Source of the DNA: JACNKV01 sp964388155
Lineage (GTDB): Bacteria > Fidelibacterota > Marinisomatia > Marinisomatales > JACNKV01
Direction: 5' to 3'
Length of the DNA: 64,000 bases
NCBI GenBank assembly: GCA_964388155.1
Contig: CAYLYH010000003.1
Span: forward strand, 37,458-101,457
Numbering within the stretch: position 1 is the first letter of the stretch; each line of letters opens with the position of its first letter. The notes beneath the pieces are model-generated. The model searched no databases, was not told the DNA's origin, and saw nothing but the letters and a program-made list of their open reading frames with translations. This document shows, in pieces, positions 8,516 to 17,821 of the stretch. A program made the position numbers and the translations under genes.

Positions 8516-11500
8516 CTATTGTCCGCTTCCGTCAACCCAAACATTTTTCTTTCCAAAAATATTTCGAATCTCAGCGAAAAATTCTTTATCTGAAGTGACA
8601 CGCACATTATGTGCCAGTACACGCTGACCTTTTCCTCCGTTTGGGATATGGAACACAATACTACACTCGCCTTTGTGTTTTTCAGCAATTGAAAAAAGTT
8701 GGTTAATTTCTTTCTCTGTGGTCTGAGTATTGTGCAGTCGAATATTAATTCTCTTTGAAAAATAAGTTCTGGCATTTTTTAACAACACAACTTCTTCCGC
8801 AATAAGTTTCAAATCGCTAAAATCCGTGCTGTCGGTTGGCTTTCCCGTCACAAAGATAATTTGGTCTTTCTCAATCAAGGATTTATACTTTGCAAACGTA
8901 TCGCTGAACGCCAGTATTTCAACCTGTCCACCAAGGCAATCCAACTTAAAAAAGGCCATTTGTTTTTTCTTGCGGTCAAAGTGATACCGGAGTTCACTGA
9001 TCATCCCCCCAATCCTGACATTTTCTTCTTTGCTGACTTTTAATTTTTCCGAAAAATCATAATTACTGAATTCTTCAAGGTCGTCAGCATATTTCAACAA
9101 AGGGTGACCTGACACGTAAATACCCAGAACTTCTTTTTCTTTATCTAGTGATTCTTGTTCATCCCATGGGTTTGCATTTGGCAGTGTTGGTGTTTTTATG
9201 AGTTCATGATCGTGAGCGCTTTGTCCAAAAATATCCACTTGGTTTGTGTTTGATCCGTTTTGAATTTGCTGCCCGTATTTTATTGCATCATCAATGGATG
9301 CAAATTTTTCTGCTCGTGTTCCTTCCAGTGAGTCCATTGCCCCCGCTTTCACAAAGCTTTCAAGAACTTTCTTATTGACGGTACGTTGATCTACTCTCGA
9401 ACACACTTCAAATATGGTATTGAATCTCCCGTCTTTTTCTCTGTTTTCTATGATTTTTTCAAGTGCTTTTGTTCCGATATTTTTAATGGCATTTAAACCG
9501 TAAGAAATTACCCGGTCATTAATCGGATGAAATTGTACATTCGACACATTTATGTCCGGAGGATTCACTTCAATCTTCATTTTTCGACATTCGTTAATCA
9601 AAATCACAACGCGGTCGATGTTTGTCATTTCACTTGTGAGATTCGCGGACATAAATTCAGCTGGATAATGTGTTTTTAGCCAAGCGGTTTGATAGGCAAC
9701 ATAGGCATAAGCGGTGGAGTGGCTTTTGTTAAATCCATATTGTGCAAATTTATCGATTAAAGCAAAAATGTCTTTTGCTTTTTTTTCCTTAATTCCCCTT
9801 TTTACAGCTCCTTTAATAAATTTAACAGAAATTTCATCCATGAGCGTTTTAATCTTTTTCCCCATCGCTCGTCGCATAAGGTCAGCTTCTGCAAGTGAAA
9901 ATCCTGCTATTTTGTTCGCAATTTGCATCACTTGCTCTTGATAAACAATAATACCGTACGTTTCTTGTAAAATTAATTTTAAATCCTTGTGAATATATTC
10001 AATCGCTTTTTTTCCGTTTTTCCTTGCAATAAATTTGTCAATGTTCTGCATAGGGCCCGGACGGTAAAGGGCGTTCATTGCAATCAGATCTTCGATTACC
10101 GTCGGGTTTAATTTTTTTAAAAATTCACGCATACCTGACGATTCAAACTGGAAAACACCAATCGTCTGTCCTTTTGCAAACAATTTATAGACGACCGAAT
10201 CATCCATGGTTAATTCATCAATATTTACATTTATTCCACGATCCTTAAGAAGTCTAACAGCTTTGTCAATGACAGTGAGGTTCCGTAGCCCTAAAAAGTC
10301 CATCTTAAGAAGCCCAAGTTCTTCCAACCCCTTCATATCGTATTGGCTGGTTCCGTCTCCCTGCTGAGATCGATAGAGTGGTACATAATTCGTCAAGTGC
10401 CCGGGCGCAATCACGACGCCGGCGGCATGAATGGAGGAATGTCGATTCATGCCCTCAAGGACTAAAGCATGCTCAATGAGTTCTTTATAGTCGCCATCCG
10501 CCATCTTTTTCAAGTCGGGATTTCGTTTCAGAGCATCTTTTAAGGTGATGTTTAACTCAGTTGGGACGGCTTTTGCAATTTTATCCACATCGCCGAAAGA
10601 ATAACCCATAACACGTCCAACATCCCGAACAACTTGCTTGGCTTTCATTTTTCCAAACGTAATAATTTGTGTGACGGATCCTTCACCATATTGTTCTTTA
10701 ATATAATCAATAACTTCACCTCTTCGCTCGATACAAAAATCGATGTCAATATCCGGCATACTAATTCGTTCAGGATTTAAAAACCGCTCAAACAAAAGAT
10801 TGTATTTTAACGGATCAATGTTTGTGATTCGAAGGGCGTAAGACACAATACTCCCTGCAGCAGACCCCCTGCCCGGGCCAACGGGAATATACTTGTCTTT
10901 TGCGTACCGGATAAAATCTTCTGTAATAAGAAAATATCCTGCGAATCCCATCTTGCGTATTACATCAAGTTCATGATCCAGCCTGTCATTAATTTCAGGT
11001 GTTATTGTTTCATATCTGGTCCGGAGACCTTTTTCACACAAATCCCGTAAATACGCATCGGGGTCTTTGGTTTGAGATTCCACCGGTATATTATATTTCG
11101 GCAAATGATATTCTCCCATAGAAATCTCAAAATCGATACTATCAGAAATACGTCGTGTGTTTTCAATGGCTTCCGGCGCATCTTTAAACAGCGTCTGCAT
11201 TTCTTCTTGGGTTTTTAAATAAAACTCTGATGTAGAATATCTCAGGCGATTTGGATCATCCCGGTCTTTTCCGGTTCCAAGGCAAATAAGAATATCATGA
11301 GCCTCCGAATGTTCTTTTTTTGCGTAGTGAGTGTCATTGCTGGCGACAAGAGGTAGCCCGGTTTCTTTCGCCAAGATTATCATCCGTTCAATATTTGTTT
11401 TCTCTTCCGGAATTCCATGGTCTTGTATTTCAAGATAATACCGATTAGGAAATATCTCCGCATACTCACGTGCTACGGCTTTGGCTCCCTCAAAATCATT

Positions 11501-11965
11501 TTGAAGAAGTTTTTGCGGAACCTCTCCCTTGAGACAGGCTGACATACAGATTAAACCTTCAGAATGATTTCGGAGCAGGTCTTTATCCACCCTGGGGCGA
11601 TAATAAAACCCCTCTAAATAGCCATAGGTCACCAATTTCATTAAGTTATTGTATCCGGTTTCATTTTGAGCCAATAAGACCAGATGGTTATTTCCCCATC
11701 CACCTTCGGCTCGGGGTTTTTTATCAAAGCGACTGTTGACAGCGACATAGACTTCACATCCGATAATGGGTTTGATTCCCGCTTTTTTTGCTGCTTTGTA
11801 AAAAGGAAGAACGCTGAACATGTTTCCGTGCTCCGTCAACGCAACAGCATCCATGCCCAAATCAACGACAGTCTGTACTAAAACATTGACAGTCTGAGCG
11901 CCATCCAGCAGACTGTAATCTGAATGATTATGCAGATGAACAAATTTTGCGGGTTTTTTTGACAT
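8516..11965 (-). CDS. dnaE: DNA polymerase III alpha subunit
   Basis: Catalytic subunit of the replicative polymerase. 1149 residues, usual for DnaE. An N-terminal PHP domain begins with HLHNHSDYSLLDG (10-22), the polymerase core carries PDIDIDFC with the catalytic aspartates at 405 and 407, and the beta-binding and OB-fold regions follow. No stop or shift interrupts it. It is the first gene of a minus-strand block and is preceded by a 135-base gap (11966-12100) with no visible gene. Confidence 0.98.
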   Translation of the reverse strand: MSKKPAKFVHLHNHSDYSLLDGAQTVNVLVQTVVDLGMDAVALTEHGNMFSVLPFYKAAKKAGIKPIIGCEVYVAVNSRFDKKPRAEGGWGNNHLVLLAQNETGYNNLMKLVTYGYLEGFYYRPRVDKDLLRNHSEGLICMSACLKGEVPQKLLQNDFEGAKAVAREYAEIFPNRYYLEIQDHGIPEEKTNIERMIILAKETGLPLVASNDTHYAKKEHSEAHDILICLGTGKDRDDPNRLRYSTSEFYLKTQEEMQTLFKDAPEAIENTRRISDSIDFEISMGEYHLPKYNIPVESQTKDPDAYLRDLCEKGLRTRYETITPEINDRLDHELDVIRKMGFAGYFLITEDFIRYAKDKYIPVGPGRGSAAGSIVSYALRITNIDPLKYNLLFERFLNPERISMPDIDIDFCIERRGEVIDYIKEQYGEGSVTQIITFGKMKAKQVVRDVGRVMGYSFGDVDKIAKAVPTELNITLKDALKRNPDLKKMADGDYKELIEHALVLEGMNRHSSIHAAGVVIAPGHLTNYVPLYRSQQGDGTSQYDMKGLEELGLLKMDFLGLRNLTVIDKAVRLLKDRGINVNIDELTMDDSVVYKLFAKGQTIGVFQFESSGMREFLKKLNPTVIEDLIAMNALYRPGPMQNIDKFIARKNGKKAIEYIHKDLKLILQETYGIIVYQEQVMQIANKIAGFSLAEADLMRRAMGKKIKTLMDEISVKFIKGAVKRGIKEKKAKDIFALIDKFAQYGFNKSHSTAYAYVAYQTAWLKTHYPAEFMSANLTSEMTNIDRVVILINECRKMKIEVNPPDINVSNVQFHPINDRVISYGLNAIKNIGTKALEKIIENREKDGRFNTIFEVCSRVDQRTVNKKVLESFVKAGAMDSLEGTRAEKFASIDDAIKYGQQIQNGSNTNQVDIFGQSAHDHELIKTPTLPNANPWDEQESLDKEKEVLGIYVSGHPLLKYADDLEEFSNYDFSEKLKVSKEENVRIGGMISELRYHFDRKKKQMAFFKLDCLGGQVEILAFSDTFAKYKSLIEKDQIIFVTGKPTDSTDFSDLKLIAEEVVLLKNARTYFSKRINIRLHNTQTTEKEINQLFSIAEKHKGECSIVFHIPNGGKGQRVLAHNVRVTSDKEFFAEIRNIFGKKNVWVDGSGQ

Positions 11966-12100
11966 GGGTTAAATGAGTATTTTTCGCATGAAAATGATGA
12001 ATAATATTACACAAGAGTCACCAGATTGGTAACAACGAAATTGGGTTTTATTGGTGGTTTTTAAAACTATTTTCGACGTTAAAAAACTAATTATAATTTT

Positions 12101-12934
12101 TTAACCAAGGTATATTGCCAATACACCGGCAATGGTGCTTAACTTCAATAGTTTCGTCGCAATCCCCGCATATCGATCAGAAGAGTCTTTAATAAACAAT
12201 ACTGTAATTATAACTAAAGGAATTTCCACACCTGCAATCACCGCAAGAAGATATAAACGGCCATATATTCCGAGCCACCACGGGTATAAGATACCAATCG
12301 CAATAAGAAAGGAAAGCCCAATCACCAATTTCTCTGCATTTTCTAAACCAAAAATGACGGGATATGTATTTAATCCGCTACGCGTATCTCCATCAATATC
12401 CTCAATATCTTTTACTAGTTCTCTTAAAAGCGTCAACCCAAACGCCAACATGGCGGGAATAATCATTGGTTGCATATTTCCAAATGCTGCTCCGGAAAAA
12501 AGAAAGGTTAATCCTAAAATATACGCAATTACCGCATTTCCGACCAGTGGCAGCTTCTTCAATTTAATGTTATATATAATCATAAGCGGTAATGTAACCA
12601 CTATCGCAAGGACTGTTGCTTGCACTGGGAGAAAGAGGGCTGTAACTGATCCAGAAACACTCAATAGAACAGATAAAATCAATGCGGTTTTTCTCTGAAC
12701 AAGATCGGTGCTTAGCGGACGATTTGGGTGGTTAATGCGATCGGCGTCAACATCAAGATAGTCATTCAATGCATTTGCCGCTGCGTTATACAGCACCACG
12801 GTCATAACCGCAAATAACAGTTCTGCTCTTTGGTGCAGTTCGTTCAAAATCGCACCGCTAACCCAAACTGCAAACGCCCCGGTGAGTAAATTTATCGGAC
12901 GTAAAAGACGGATATGTGCAAAAAACTTTTTCAC
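12101..12934 (-). CDS. UbiA-family prenyltransferase (geranylgeranylglycerol-phosphate-type)
   Basis: 277 residues with about nine membrane helices. The two Asp-rich prenyl-diphosphate motifs are NDYLDVDAD (57-65) and DIEDIDGD further on. The overall pattern is closest to the archaeal-type geranylgeranylglycerol phosphate geranylgeranyltransferase branch widely found in FCB bacteria, rather than MenA or UbiA. Its start overlaps the stop of prmC by 4 bases, so it is the last gene of the rpmE-prfA operon. The true acceptor is unknown; a menaquinone or porphyrin substrate is possible. Confidence 0.85.
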   Translation of the reverse strand: MKKFFAHIRLLRPINLLTGAFAVWVSGAILNELHQRAELLFAVMTVVLYNAAANALNDYLDVDADRINHPNRPLSTDLVQRKTALILSVLLSVSGSVTALFLPVQATVLAIVVTLPLMIIYNIKLKKLPLVGNAVIAYILGLTFLFSGAAFGNMQPMIIPAMLAFGLTLLRELVKDIEDIDGDTRSGLNTYPVIFGLENAEKLVIGLSFLIAIGILYPWWLGIYGRLYLLAVIAGVEIPLVIITVLFIKDSSDRYAGIATKLLKLSTIAGVLAIYLG

Positions 12935-13809
12935 GGGACTCTCACCTTTATAACGCGCGGATCGCCGTTGTAGTCTTTGATAAGTGTTGTGTCTGTATAG
13001 TCTTTTTTCTTAAAGATTTTCATGACAGACTTTGGATGATCCCCCAATCCTACTTCCATCAAAATCCATCCTCCTGATTTACATAAACGCGAGCCAATTT
13101 TTGCCAGACGATGGTAAAACGTAAGCCCGTCTGCATCATCCGTCAATGCGATTTCCGGTTCAAAGTTACGAACATTTTCCATGACATTTTTTATTTCATC
13201 CGCCGGAATGTACGGTGGATTTGACACAATCAAATCTACTTTTTCCATTCGAACATCTTTCAAAATATCCATCTGAATAAATTGAACATTAGCGATTTCG
13301 AGTTTGTTTGCATTTTTTTTTGCCAGACAAACAACATCTTTAGAAATATCTATCCCTGTGACGGTTGACGTTGGCTTCTCTTTCGCAATCGCAAGGGCAA
13401 CACATCCTGATCCTGTGCCAATATCCAAAATCTCTGGATCTTCGGTTGACGTAAGCACATCAAGCGCAACATCAACCAACCTCTCTGTTTCCGGGCGGGG
13501 GATAAGCACCGATGAGTTAACCATAAGAGGAAGTCCGTAAAATTCCGCCGTACCCGTAATATATTGAAGAGGCTCTCTTTTTACGCGTCGCTGAACCCAA
13601 CCGCGCAGGATTATTAGTTTTTGTTTTTCAATCGGTTCTTCAAACCGCATATATAAATCAATCCGACGGCACTTCAATAATTCTCGAAGCAGCCACTCAA
13701 TTTCGTTACGTGGTTTCTCAAACCCGCGGGATGAAAAGTACTTCTCTGCCCAGTGGATTAAATCAATGACCCGCCAGATTTTCCGGGTCGCTGGGGACGC
13801 TGACCGCAT
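12931..13809 (-). CDS. prmC: Release factor glutamine methyltransferase
   Basis: N5-methylates the Gln of the GGQ motif in release factors. 292 residues: N-terminal helical domain, then a SAM methyltransferase domain with ILDIGTGSGCVALAI and the catalytic NPPY at 197-200. Its ATG follows the prfA stop with no gap, and prfA encodes its substrate, a classic pairing. Confidence 0.96.
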   Translation of the reverse strand: MRSASPATRKIWRVIDLIHWAEKYFSSRGFEKPRNEIEWLLRELLKCRRIDLYMRFEEPIEKQKLIILRGWVQRRVKREPLQYITGTAEFYGLPLMVNSSVLIPRPETERLVDVALDVLTSTEDPEILDIGTGSGCVALAIAKEKPTSTVTGIDISKDVVCLAKKNANKLEIANVQFIQMDILKDVRMEKVDLIVSNPPYIPADEIKNVMENVRNFEPEIALTDDADGLTFYHRLAKIGSRLCKSGGWILMEVGLGDHPKSVMKIFKKKDYTDTTLIKDYNGDPRVIKVRVP

Positions 13810-14871
13810 TTATTGAACTTTCAATTTCTCCTGTTGATCTGCCAATTGCAACTGTTCGGTGAGGTCGCTTAAATCACCATCCAGCATCGCCTCTAGTTGG
13901 TGAGTAGTATAATTAATTCTGTGGTCTGTAATTCTGCCTTGTGGAAAATTATAGGTCCGGATTTTTGCGGAACGATCTCCGGTAGAGACAAGGGACCTTC
14001 TCTTTTGTGCCCTTTCTTTTGCAATACGCTCTTGCTCAAGAGAAAGTAATCGAGAGCGCAATACTTTCATGGCGGCTGCTCGATTCTTGTGCTGCGAAGA
14101 TTCATCCTGGCAGGTAACAACCAATCCGGTGGGAAGATGAGTAATCCGTATGGCAGATTCTGTTTTATTTACATGCTGCCCTCCGGCGCCGCTTGCTCGA
14201 TATGTGTCAATTTTGAGTTCTGTTTCTTTGACGTCCACATCGGCTGCTTTTGCTTCGGGCAATACGGCTACGGTTGCCGCAGACGTATGAAGCCGCCCGC
14301 TGGTTTCCGTTTTAGGCACTCGCTGAACACGATGGACACCACTCTCGTATTTTAAATGCCCGTAAACCCCTTCTCCTTTTACAGAAAAAATAACTTCTTT
14401 AAATCCGCCAAGACCGGTTTCGTTCAGGTTCATCACCGAACATGTCCATCCGGTTCGTTCGGCATAACGTGTGTACATTCTATATAAATCTGATGCAAAT
14501 AATGCGGCTTCTTCTCCGCCGGTTCCGGCACGTATTTCAACAATGGTGTTTTTATCATCTGTCGGGTCACGGGGAAGCATTAACCTTTTTAAATGATCTT
14601 CTAACTCGGTTTTTTCTGATTCAAGTTCAGGGAGCTCTTCTTTAACTAAGGACTTGAGTTCTTCGTCATTTCCGCTTAGGATGGCTTGGTCTTCTTCAAT
14701 CTGTTGTAACACGGACAGAAGTTGGTTTCCTTTTTCAACAATGGGTTCCAGGCGACGTCGTTCTTGTGCAATTTCCCGAACACTATTCTGATCCGCAAGA
14801 ATCTCGGGGTCTGTCAATTGTAATGTGAGTTCTTCGAACTTTTCAAGAACATGGGTAACTTTATCCTTCAT
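13810..14871 (-). CDS. prfA: Peptide chain release factor 1
   Basis: Recognises UAA and UAG and triggers peptide release. 353 residues. The GGQ motif is at 230-232 in SGAGGQHVNKTES, and the codon-reading tripeptide is PKT in QRVPKTETSGR, matching the PxT of RF1 and not the SPF of RF2. The presence of RF1 supports UAG being a real stop codon here, relevant to the interrupted lipoprotein gene at 29881-30525. It overlaps the DUF1385 gene by 4 bases. Confidence 0.97.
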   Translation of the reverse strand: MKDKVTHVLEKFEELTLQLTDPEILADQNSVREIAQERRRLEPIVEKGNQLLSVLQQIEEDQAILSGNDEELKSLVKEELPELESEKTELEDHLKRLMLPRDPTDDKNTIVEIRAGTGGEEAALFASDLYRMYTRYAERTGWTCSVMNLNETGLGGFKEVIFSVKGEGVYGHLKYESGVHRVQRVPKTETSGRLHTSAATVAVLPEAKAADVDVKETELKIDTYRASGAGGQHVNKTESAIRITHLPTGLVVTCQDESSQHKNRAAAMKVLRSRLLSLEQERIAKERAQKRRSLVSTGDRSAKIRTYNFPQGRITDHRINYTTHQLEAMLDGDLSDLTEQLQLADQQEKLKVQ

Positions 14872-15830
14872 CCGATTGCCTCCGCAGTATATTCTTGTCT
14901 GGCTATCTCTTCGTAACGTTCTCCAAATGCAGACTGTAATGACGTAATTGCCACCTCTACCATGTCGTCATCCGGTTGTTTGGTTGTTATTTTTTGCAAC
15001 CAAAGTCCCGGTTTCCGAAGTACCCGAAACAAAATACCCTCGTTTTTAGACGTGAGCTTAATAACTTCATATCCAACGCCCGCCACCAAAGGAATAAACG
15101 GCAAGTGCACACCAAGTCGAACGGCTAAACTCATGTTCCCGACAGCGGCAATAACCAGTGTGTCAAGGATGGCAAAAACAAGTATCGCTGTTACCAAAAC
15201 AATAAACATGAAGCTCGTGCCGCATCTTGGATGAGGTGTCGGGAAGTTTTGAGCGTTTTTTATATTGATGTCTTTTCCCGATTCAAAATTATAAACAACC
15301 TTGTGCTCTGCTCCGTGATATTGAAAAAGTCGCTTAACGTCTTTTAGCATTGAGATGATAAATAAGTAGAGCAGGAAAAAGGAGATTCTCATTGCTCCGG
15401 CAGCCACATTAAAAAGCAGTGCTTGTTTCCCTACGCCGAGCACGTGAGTGGTAATCCAGTAGGGGGCAATCATAAATAAAACTATTGCTAACACAATAGC
15501 AAAACCCATAGACAGCCAGTCTGCAATTTTACTGGGTTCTTTTTCGGCTTCTTCCGGCATCGCAACGTCGGCGGACCATTGAAGTGTTTTCATACCCATT
15601 TTCATGGCTTCATACAGAGATGCCATCCCTCTGAAAATCGGTCGTTTCCAAAAGCGTGATTTTTCTGTCACGGATGTAAACTCGTGTCGCTGGAGTTTAA
15701 TCTGTCCTTTGGGGTCTCGCACGGCGGTTGCATACGCCCCGGGAACACGCATCATAACGCCTTCAATTACAGCTTGCCCACCAACAAGGATTGACGGTTT
15801 CATCAAGGTTATAAGAATGGATTGCTTCAT
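14868..15830 (-). CDS. DUF1385 membrane protein
   Basis: 320 residues with the family hallmark VGGQAVIEGVMMR near the N terminus, followed by several membrane helices, an AEHK motif in YHGAEHKVVYNFE and a conserved HPRCGTSF. The function of DUF1385 is not settled. It is commonly found next to rpmE and prfA in Firmicutes and FCB genomes, as here. The Met at residue 10 (start 15803) is an alternative start; neither has a strong ribosome site. Confidence 0.85.
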   Translation of the reverse strand: MKQSILITLMKPSILVGGQAVIEGVMMRVPGAYATAVRDPKGQIKLQRHEFTSVTEKSRFWKRPIFRGMASLYEAMKMGMKTLQWSADVAMPEEAEKEPSKIADWLSMGFAIVLAIVLFMIAPYWITTHVLGVGKQALLFNVAAGAMRISFFLLYLFIISMLKDVKRLFQYHGAEHKVVYNFESGKDINIKNAQNFPTPHPRCGTSFMFIVLVTAILVFAILDTLVIAAVGNMSLAVRLGVHLPFIPLVAGVGYEVIKLTSKNEGILFRVLRKPGLWLQKITTKQPDDDMVEVAITSLQSAFGERYEEIARQEYTAEAIG

Positions 15831-15838
15831 GGATAAAA

Positions 15839-15878
15839 AAATGGCTTCAGTAGACGTGAAAAACGACTGAAGCCATTT
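15839..15878 (-). terminator. Terminator of rpmE
   Basis: Perfect 13-bp stem AAATGGCTTCAGT / ACTGAAGCCATTT with a 14-base loop, followed in the leftward direction by TTTTTTATCC. It lies between the rpmE stop and the DUF1385 start, so it can partly uncouple ribosomal protein L31 from the downstream operon. Confidence 0.85.
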
Positions 15879-15894
15879 AATGTTTTTATTCCGG

Positions 15895-16104
15895 TTATTG
15901 AGTGGCTTTTTTTCCGTATTTCCGTTGGAACTTTTCGATACGTCCGGCGGTATCTACCAGTTTTTGTTTCCCTGAGAAAAATGGGTGGCACTGGTTACAG
16001 ATGTCTATCCGCTGGTCGCCCAGGGTACTATACACTTCAAATGTGTTTCCGCAAGCGCAGTGAACATGGCCTAATTTATATTCCGGATGGATTTTTTGTT
16101 TCAT
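15895..16104 (-). CDS. rpmE: Ribosomal protein L31 (zinc form)
   Basis: 69 residues. The four-Cys zinc site is C16, C18, C36 and C39 (CAC...CNQCHPFFSGKQ), so this is the C+ form of L31, which acts as a zinc store in other bacteria. A 13-bp terminator follows, and a stem-loop lies in its leader at 16152-16176. Confidence 0.97.
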   Translation of the reverse strand: MKQKIHPEYKLGHVHCACGNTFEVYSTLGDQRIDICNQCHPFFSGKQKLVDTAGRIEKFQRKYGKKATQ

Positions 16105-16151
16105 CCTGTTAACTCCTGTTATTCAATTTTTGTTTTATCAATCTGATAAAT

Positions 16152-16176
16152 GAGGGTGAAATACAGCGTCACCCTC
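16152..16176 (-). promoter_or_regulatory. Stem-loop in the rpmE leader
   Basis: GAGGGTGA and TCACCCTC form a perfect 8-bp stem with a 9-base loop, 48 bases upstream of the rpmE start and inside its probable leader. It could be an autoregulatory L31 leader or part of the promoter region between divergent rpmE and fabA. Confidence 0.4.
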
Positions 16177-16323
16177 TTTCAGAGAGCAATAAATTTAATG
16201 ATTTTTGACAATTATGTTGCTATATAATTTCAAATTCTTTCAAATCCAAATTTTTCTTGTTTTTCCTTTGAAAAAGAATGCTTAGTCTTCACCCACTATT
16301 TTTAATGATAATAGGAGAATTTC

Positions 16324-16869
16324 GTGGATAAAAAATCTAGCTTCACAAAAAACGAACTGATGGATGTGGCAGAAGGCAAAACATTTGGAATGGAAAATGG
16401 GAAACTACCTACGCCTCCAATGCTAATGATTGACCGTATACTACACATCACAGAAAAAGGCGGTAAGTATGGAAAAGGACTGATAAAAGCAGAGTTGGAT
16501 ATTAATCCTTCTAATTGGTTTTTCAGCTGCCATTTTAAAGGGGATCCTGTCATGCCCGGATGCTTAGGGTTAGATGGATTTTGGCAGTTGGTAGGGTTCT
16601 TTTTATCGTGGATTGGCGGAAATGGCCGCGGGCGTGCTTTAGGGGTTGGTGATGTCAAATTCAAAGGACAGGTTCGTCCATATCATGACAAAGTCACCTA
16701 TCTCATAGACATTAAAAAAGTCATTCAGCGACCCGTATATATGGCGTGGGGTGATGCACAATTAAAAGTAAAAGACAAAATAATTTATTTTGCGAAAAAC
16801 TTACAGGTCGGATTGTTTGATAACCTTACCTATGATTTTGGTGGAGATCCGTCTTTGGACACTTTTTAA
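16324..16869 (+). CDS. fabA: 3-hydroxydecanoyl-ACP dehydratase/isomerase
   Basis: Dehydrates 3-hydroxyacyl-ACP and isomerises trans-2- to cis-3-decenoyl-ACP, the branch point to unsaturated fatty acids. 181 residues, standard length. Catalytic His70 (SCHFKGDPVMPGC) and Asp84 (GLDGFWQL) fall at exactly the E. coli positions, and the hot-dog central helix is intact. It is a single-gene unit; the usual partner fabB is not in the window. FabA rather than FabZ is indicated by the MPGCLGLD-type sequence. Confidence 0.93.
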   Translation: MDKKSSFTKNELMDVAEGKTFGMENGKLPTPPMLMIDRILHITEKGGKYGKGLIKAELDINPSNWFFSCHFKGDPVMPGCLGLDGFWQLVGFFLSWIGGNGRGRALGVGDVKFKGQVRPYHDKVTYLIDIKKVIQRPVYMAWGDAQLKVKDKIIYFAKNLQVGLFDNLTYDFGGDPSLDTF

Positions 16870-16997
16870 CTTATTGCCATAACGGATCTCGAAAAAATCG
16901 GGATGTAAACATACATAATTCGCATGGGCTTATTCAATAACAGTGTGAACAAACTGTAGTCTTTCTGCCGGTTTAAATATAAAGCCCTTAACCTCAG

Positions 16998-17034
16998 CCC
17001 CGACTAAGTCGGGATTTCCTGCCCTTCCGGCAGG
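16998..17034. repeat. Two adjacent palindromes between fabA and the next gene
   Basis: CCCCGACTAAGTCGGG (16998-17013) and CCTGCCCTTCCGGCAGG (17018-17034) sit side by side in the 200-base gap after fabA. The second belongs to the dispersed CCTGCC/GGCAGG family. Either could stop transcription from both sides. Confidence 0.6.
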
Positions 17035-17069
17035 CGAGTGATTTGCTCAACCTTAGCCTTGGTTAAAAT

Positions 17070-17672
17070 TTATTCGTCCTCGTCCTCTTCGTCGTCTTCA
17101 TCTTCTTCCCACTCGTCCTCTTCTTCATAAAATTCCGGTGGGTAGGCATACATCGGATGGGGATAATCTTCGTAATTCTCTTCTGTGTTTTCTTCTTTGG
17201 AAGCTGCCAGTTCTTGTTTGATCACAATAATTCTGGGATCTTTTTCCTCTTTTTCAACTTGGTCAATGGCAGTTTGAACCCATTCCTTTTCTTTTGGAGA
17301 AAGTCCGGGAGTGGGTGCGGAGGAGTCTCTTTTGTTAAATAATAAGCCAGTTAACACAGCAAACAAGAGCACCATCAGTCCAAAAAGGGCGCCTTCTTCC
17401 CGGATGACGTACCCACCAAACTTAGTTTGTTCAAGCCCAAATTGCAGGAAAACCGCAATGGACATTAAAATTCCAAACAAGATGATGAGCCTGCCTGCAA
17501 TGTCCGGTAATGTGCTTTCCATAATAAAACTATAAAGCACCCAACCCAAAACCCCAATGATCGCAAAAATGATGGCAAGTATGAAATTCTCTGCAAAAAG
17601 AGACAGAACAAAACCGACGATTGCGGCAATGGGTATGAGATACCCAACTCCTGTTTTTATATCATTCCCCAT
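17070..17672 (-). CDS. Small membrane protein with acidic tail, unknown function
   Basis: 200 residues: four hydrophobic helices in the first 105 residues, then a cytoplasmic-type segment with a helical, charged stretch and a tail of about 30 residues rich in Glu and Asp (EEDEWEEDEDDEEDEDE). No known family is recognised. The strongly acidic tail suggests a protein- or cation-binding surface. It stands alone between fabA and the lipid A operon. Confidence 0.6.
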   Translation of the reverse strand: MGNDIKTGVGYLIPIAAIVGFVLSLFAENFILAIIFAIIGVLGWVLYSFIMESTLPDIAGRLIILFGILMSIAVFLQFGLEQTKFGGYVIREEGALFGLMVLLFAVLTGLLFNKRDSSAPTPGLSPKEKEWVQTAIDQVEKEEKDPRIIVIKQELAASKEENTEENYEDYPHPMYAYPPEFYEEEDEWEEDEDDEEDEDE

Positions 17673-17821
17673 GTATTTACTCCTGTGATTTAATAATTCT
17701 TATCAAATAGATGATGTAAAATTGCCGTAATTATTGACGAAAATCAAGTGAATTCATTTCTTTTCCTTATCGGGTAATTTCCAGTAAACTTGGGTACGAT
17801 TAAACATAAAAGAAAGATACA

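Noticed and set aside
12132..12698. 188-residue ORF opposite the UbiA-family gene
   Set aside because: It is an antisense shadow of a membrane protein gene, with no ribosome site and no family-like motif.
16205..16229. TTGACA and TATAAT upstream of fabA as a sigma70 promoter
   Set aside because: The spacing between them is only 12 bases, far from the 16-18 needed.
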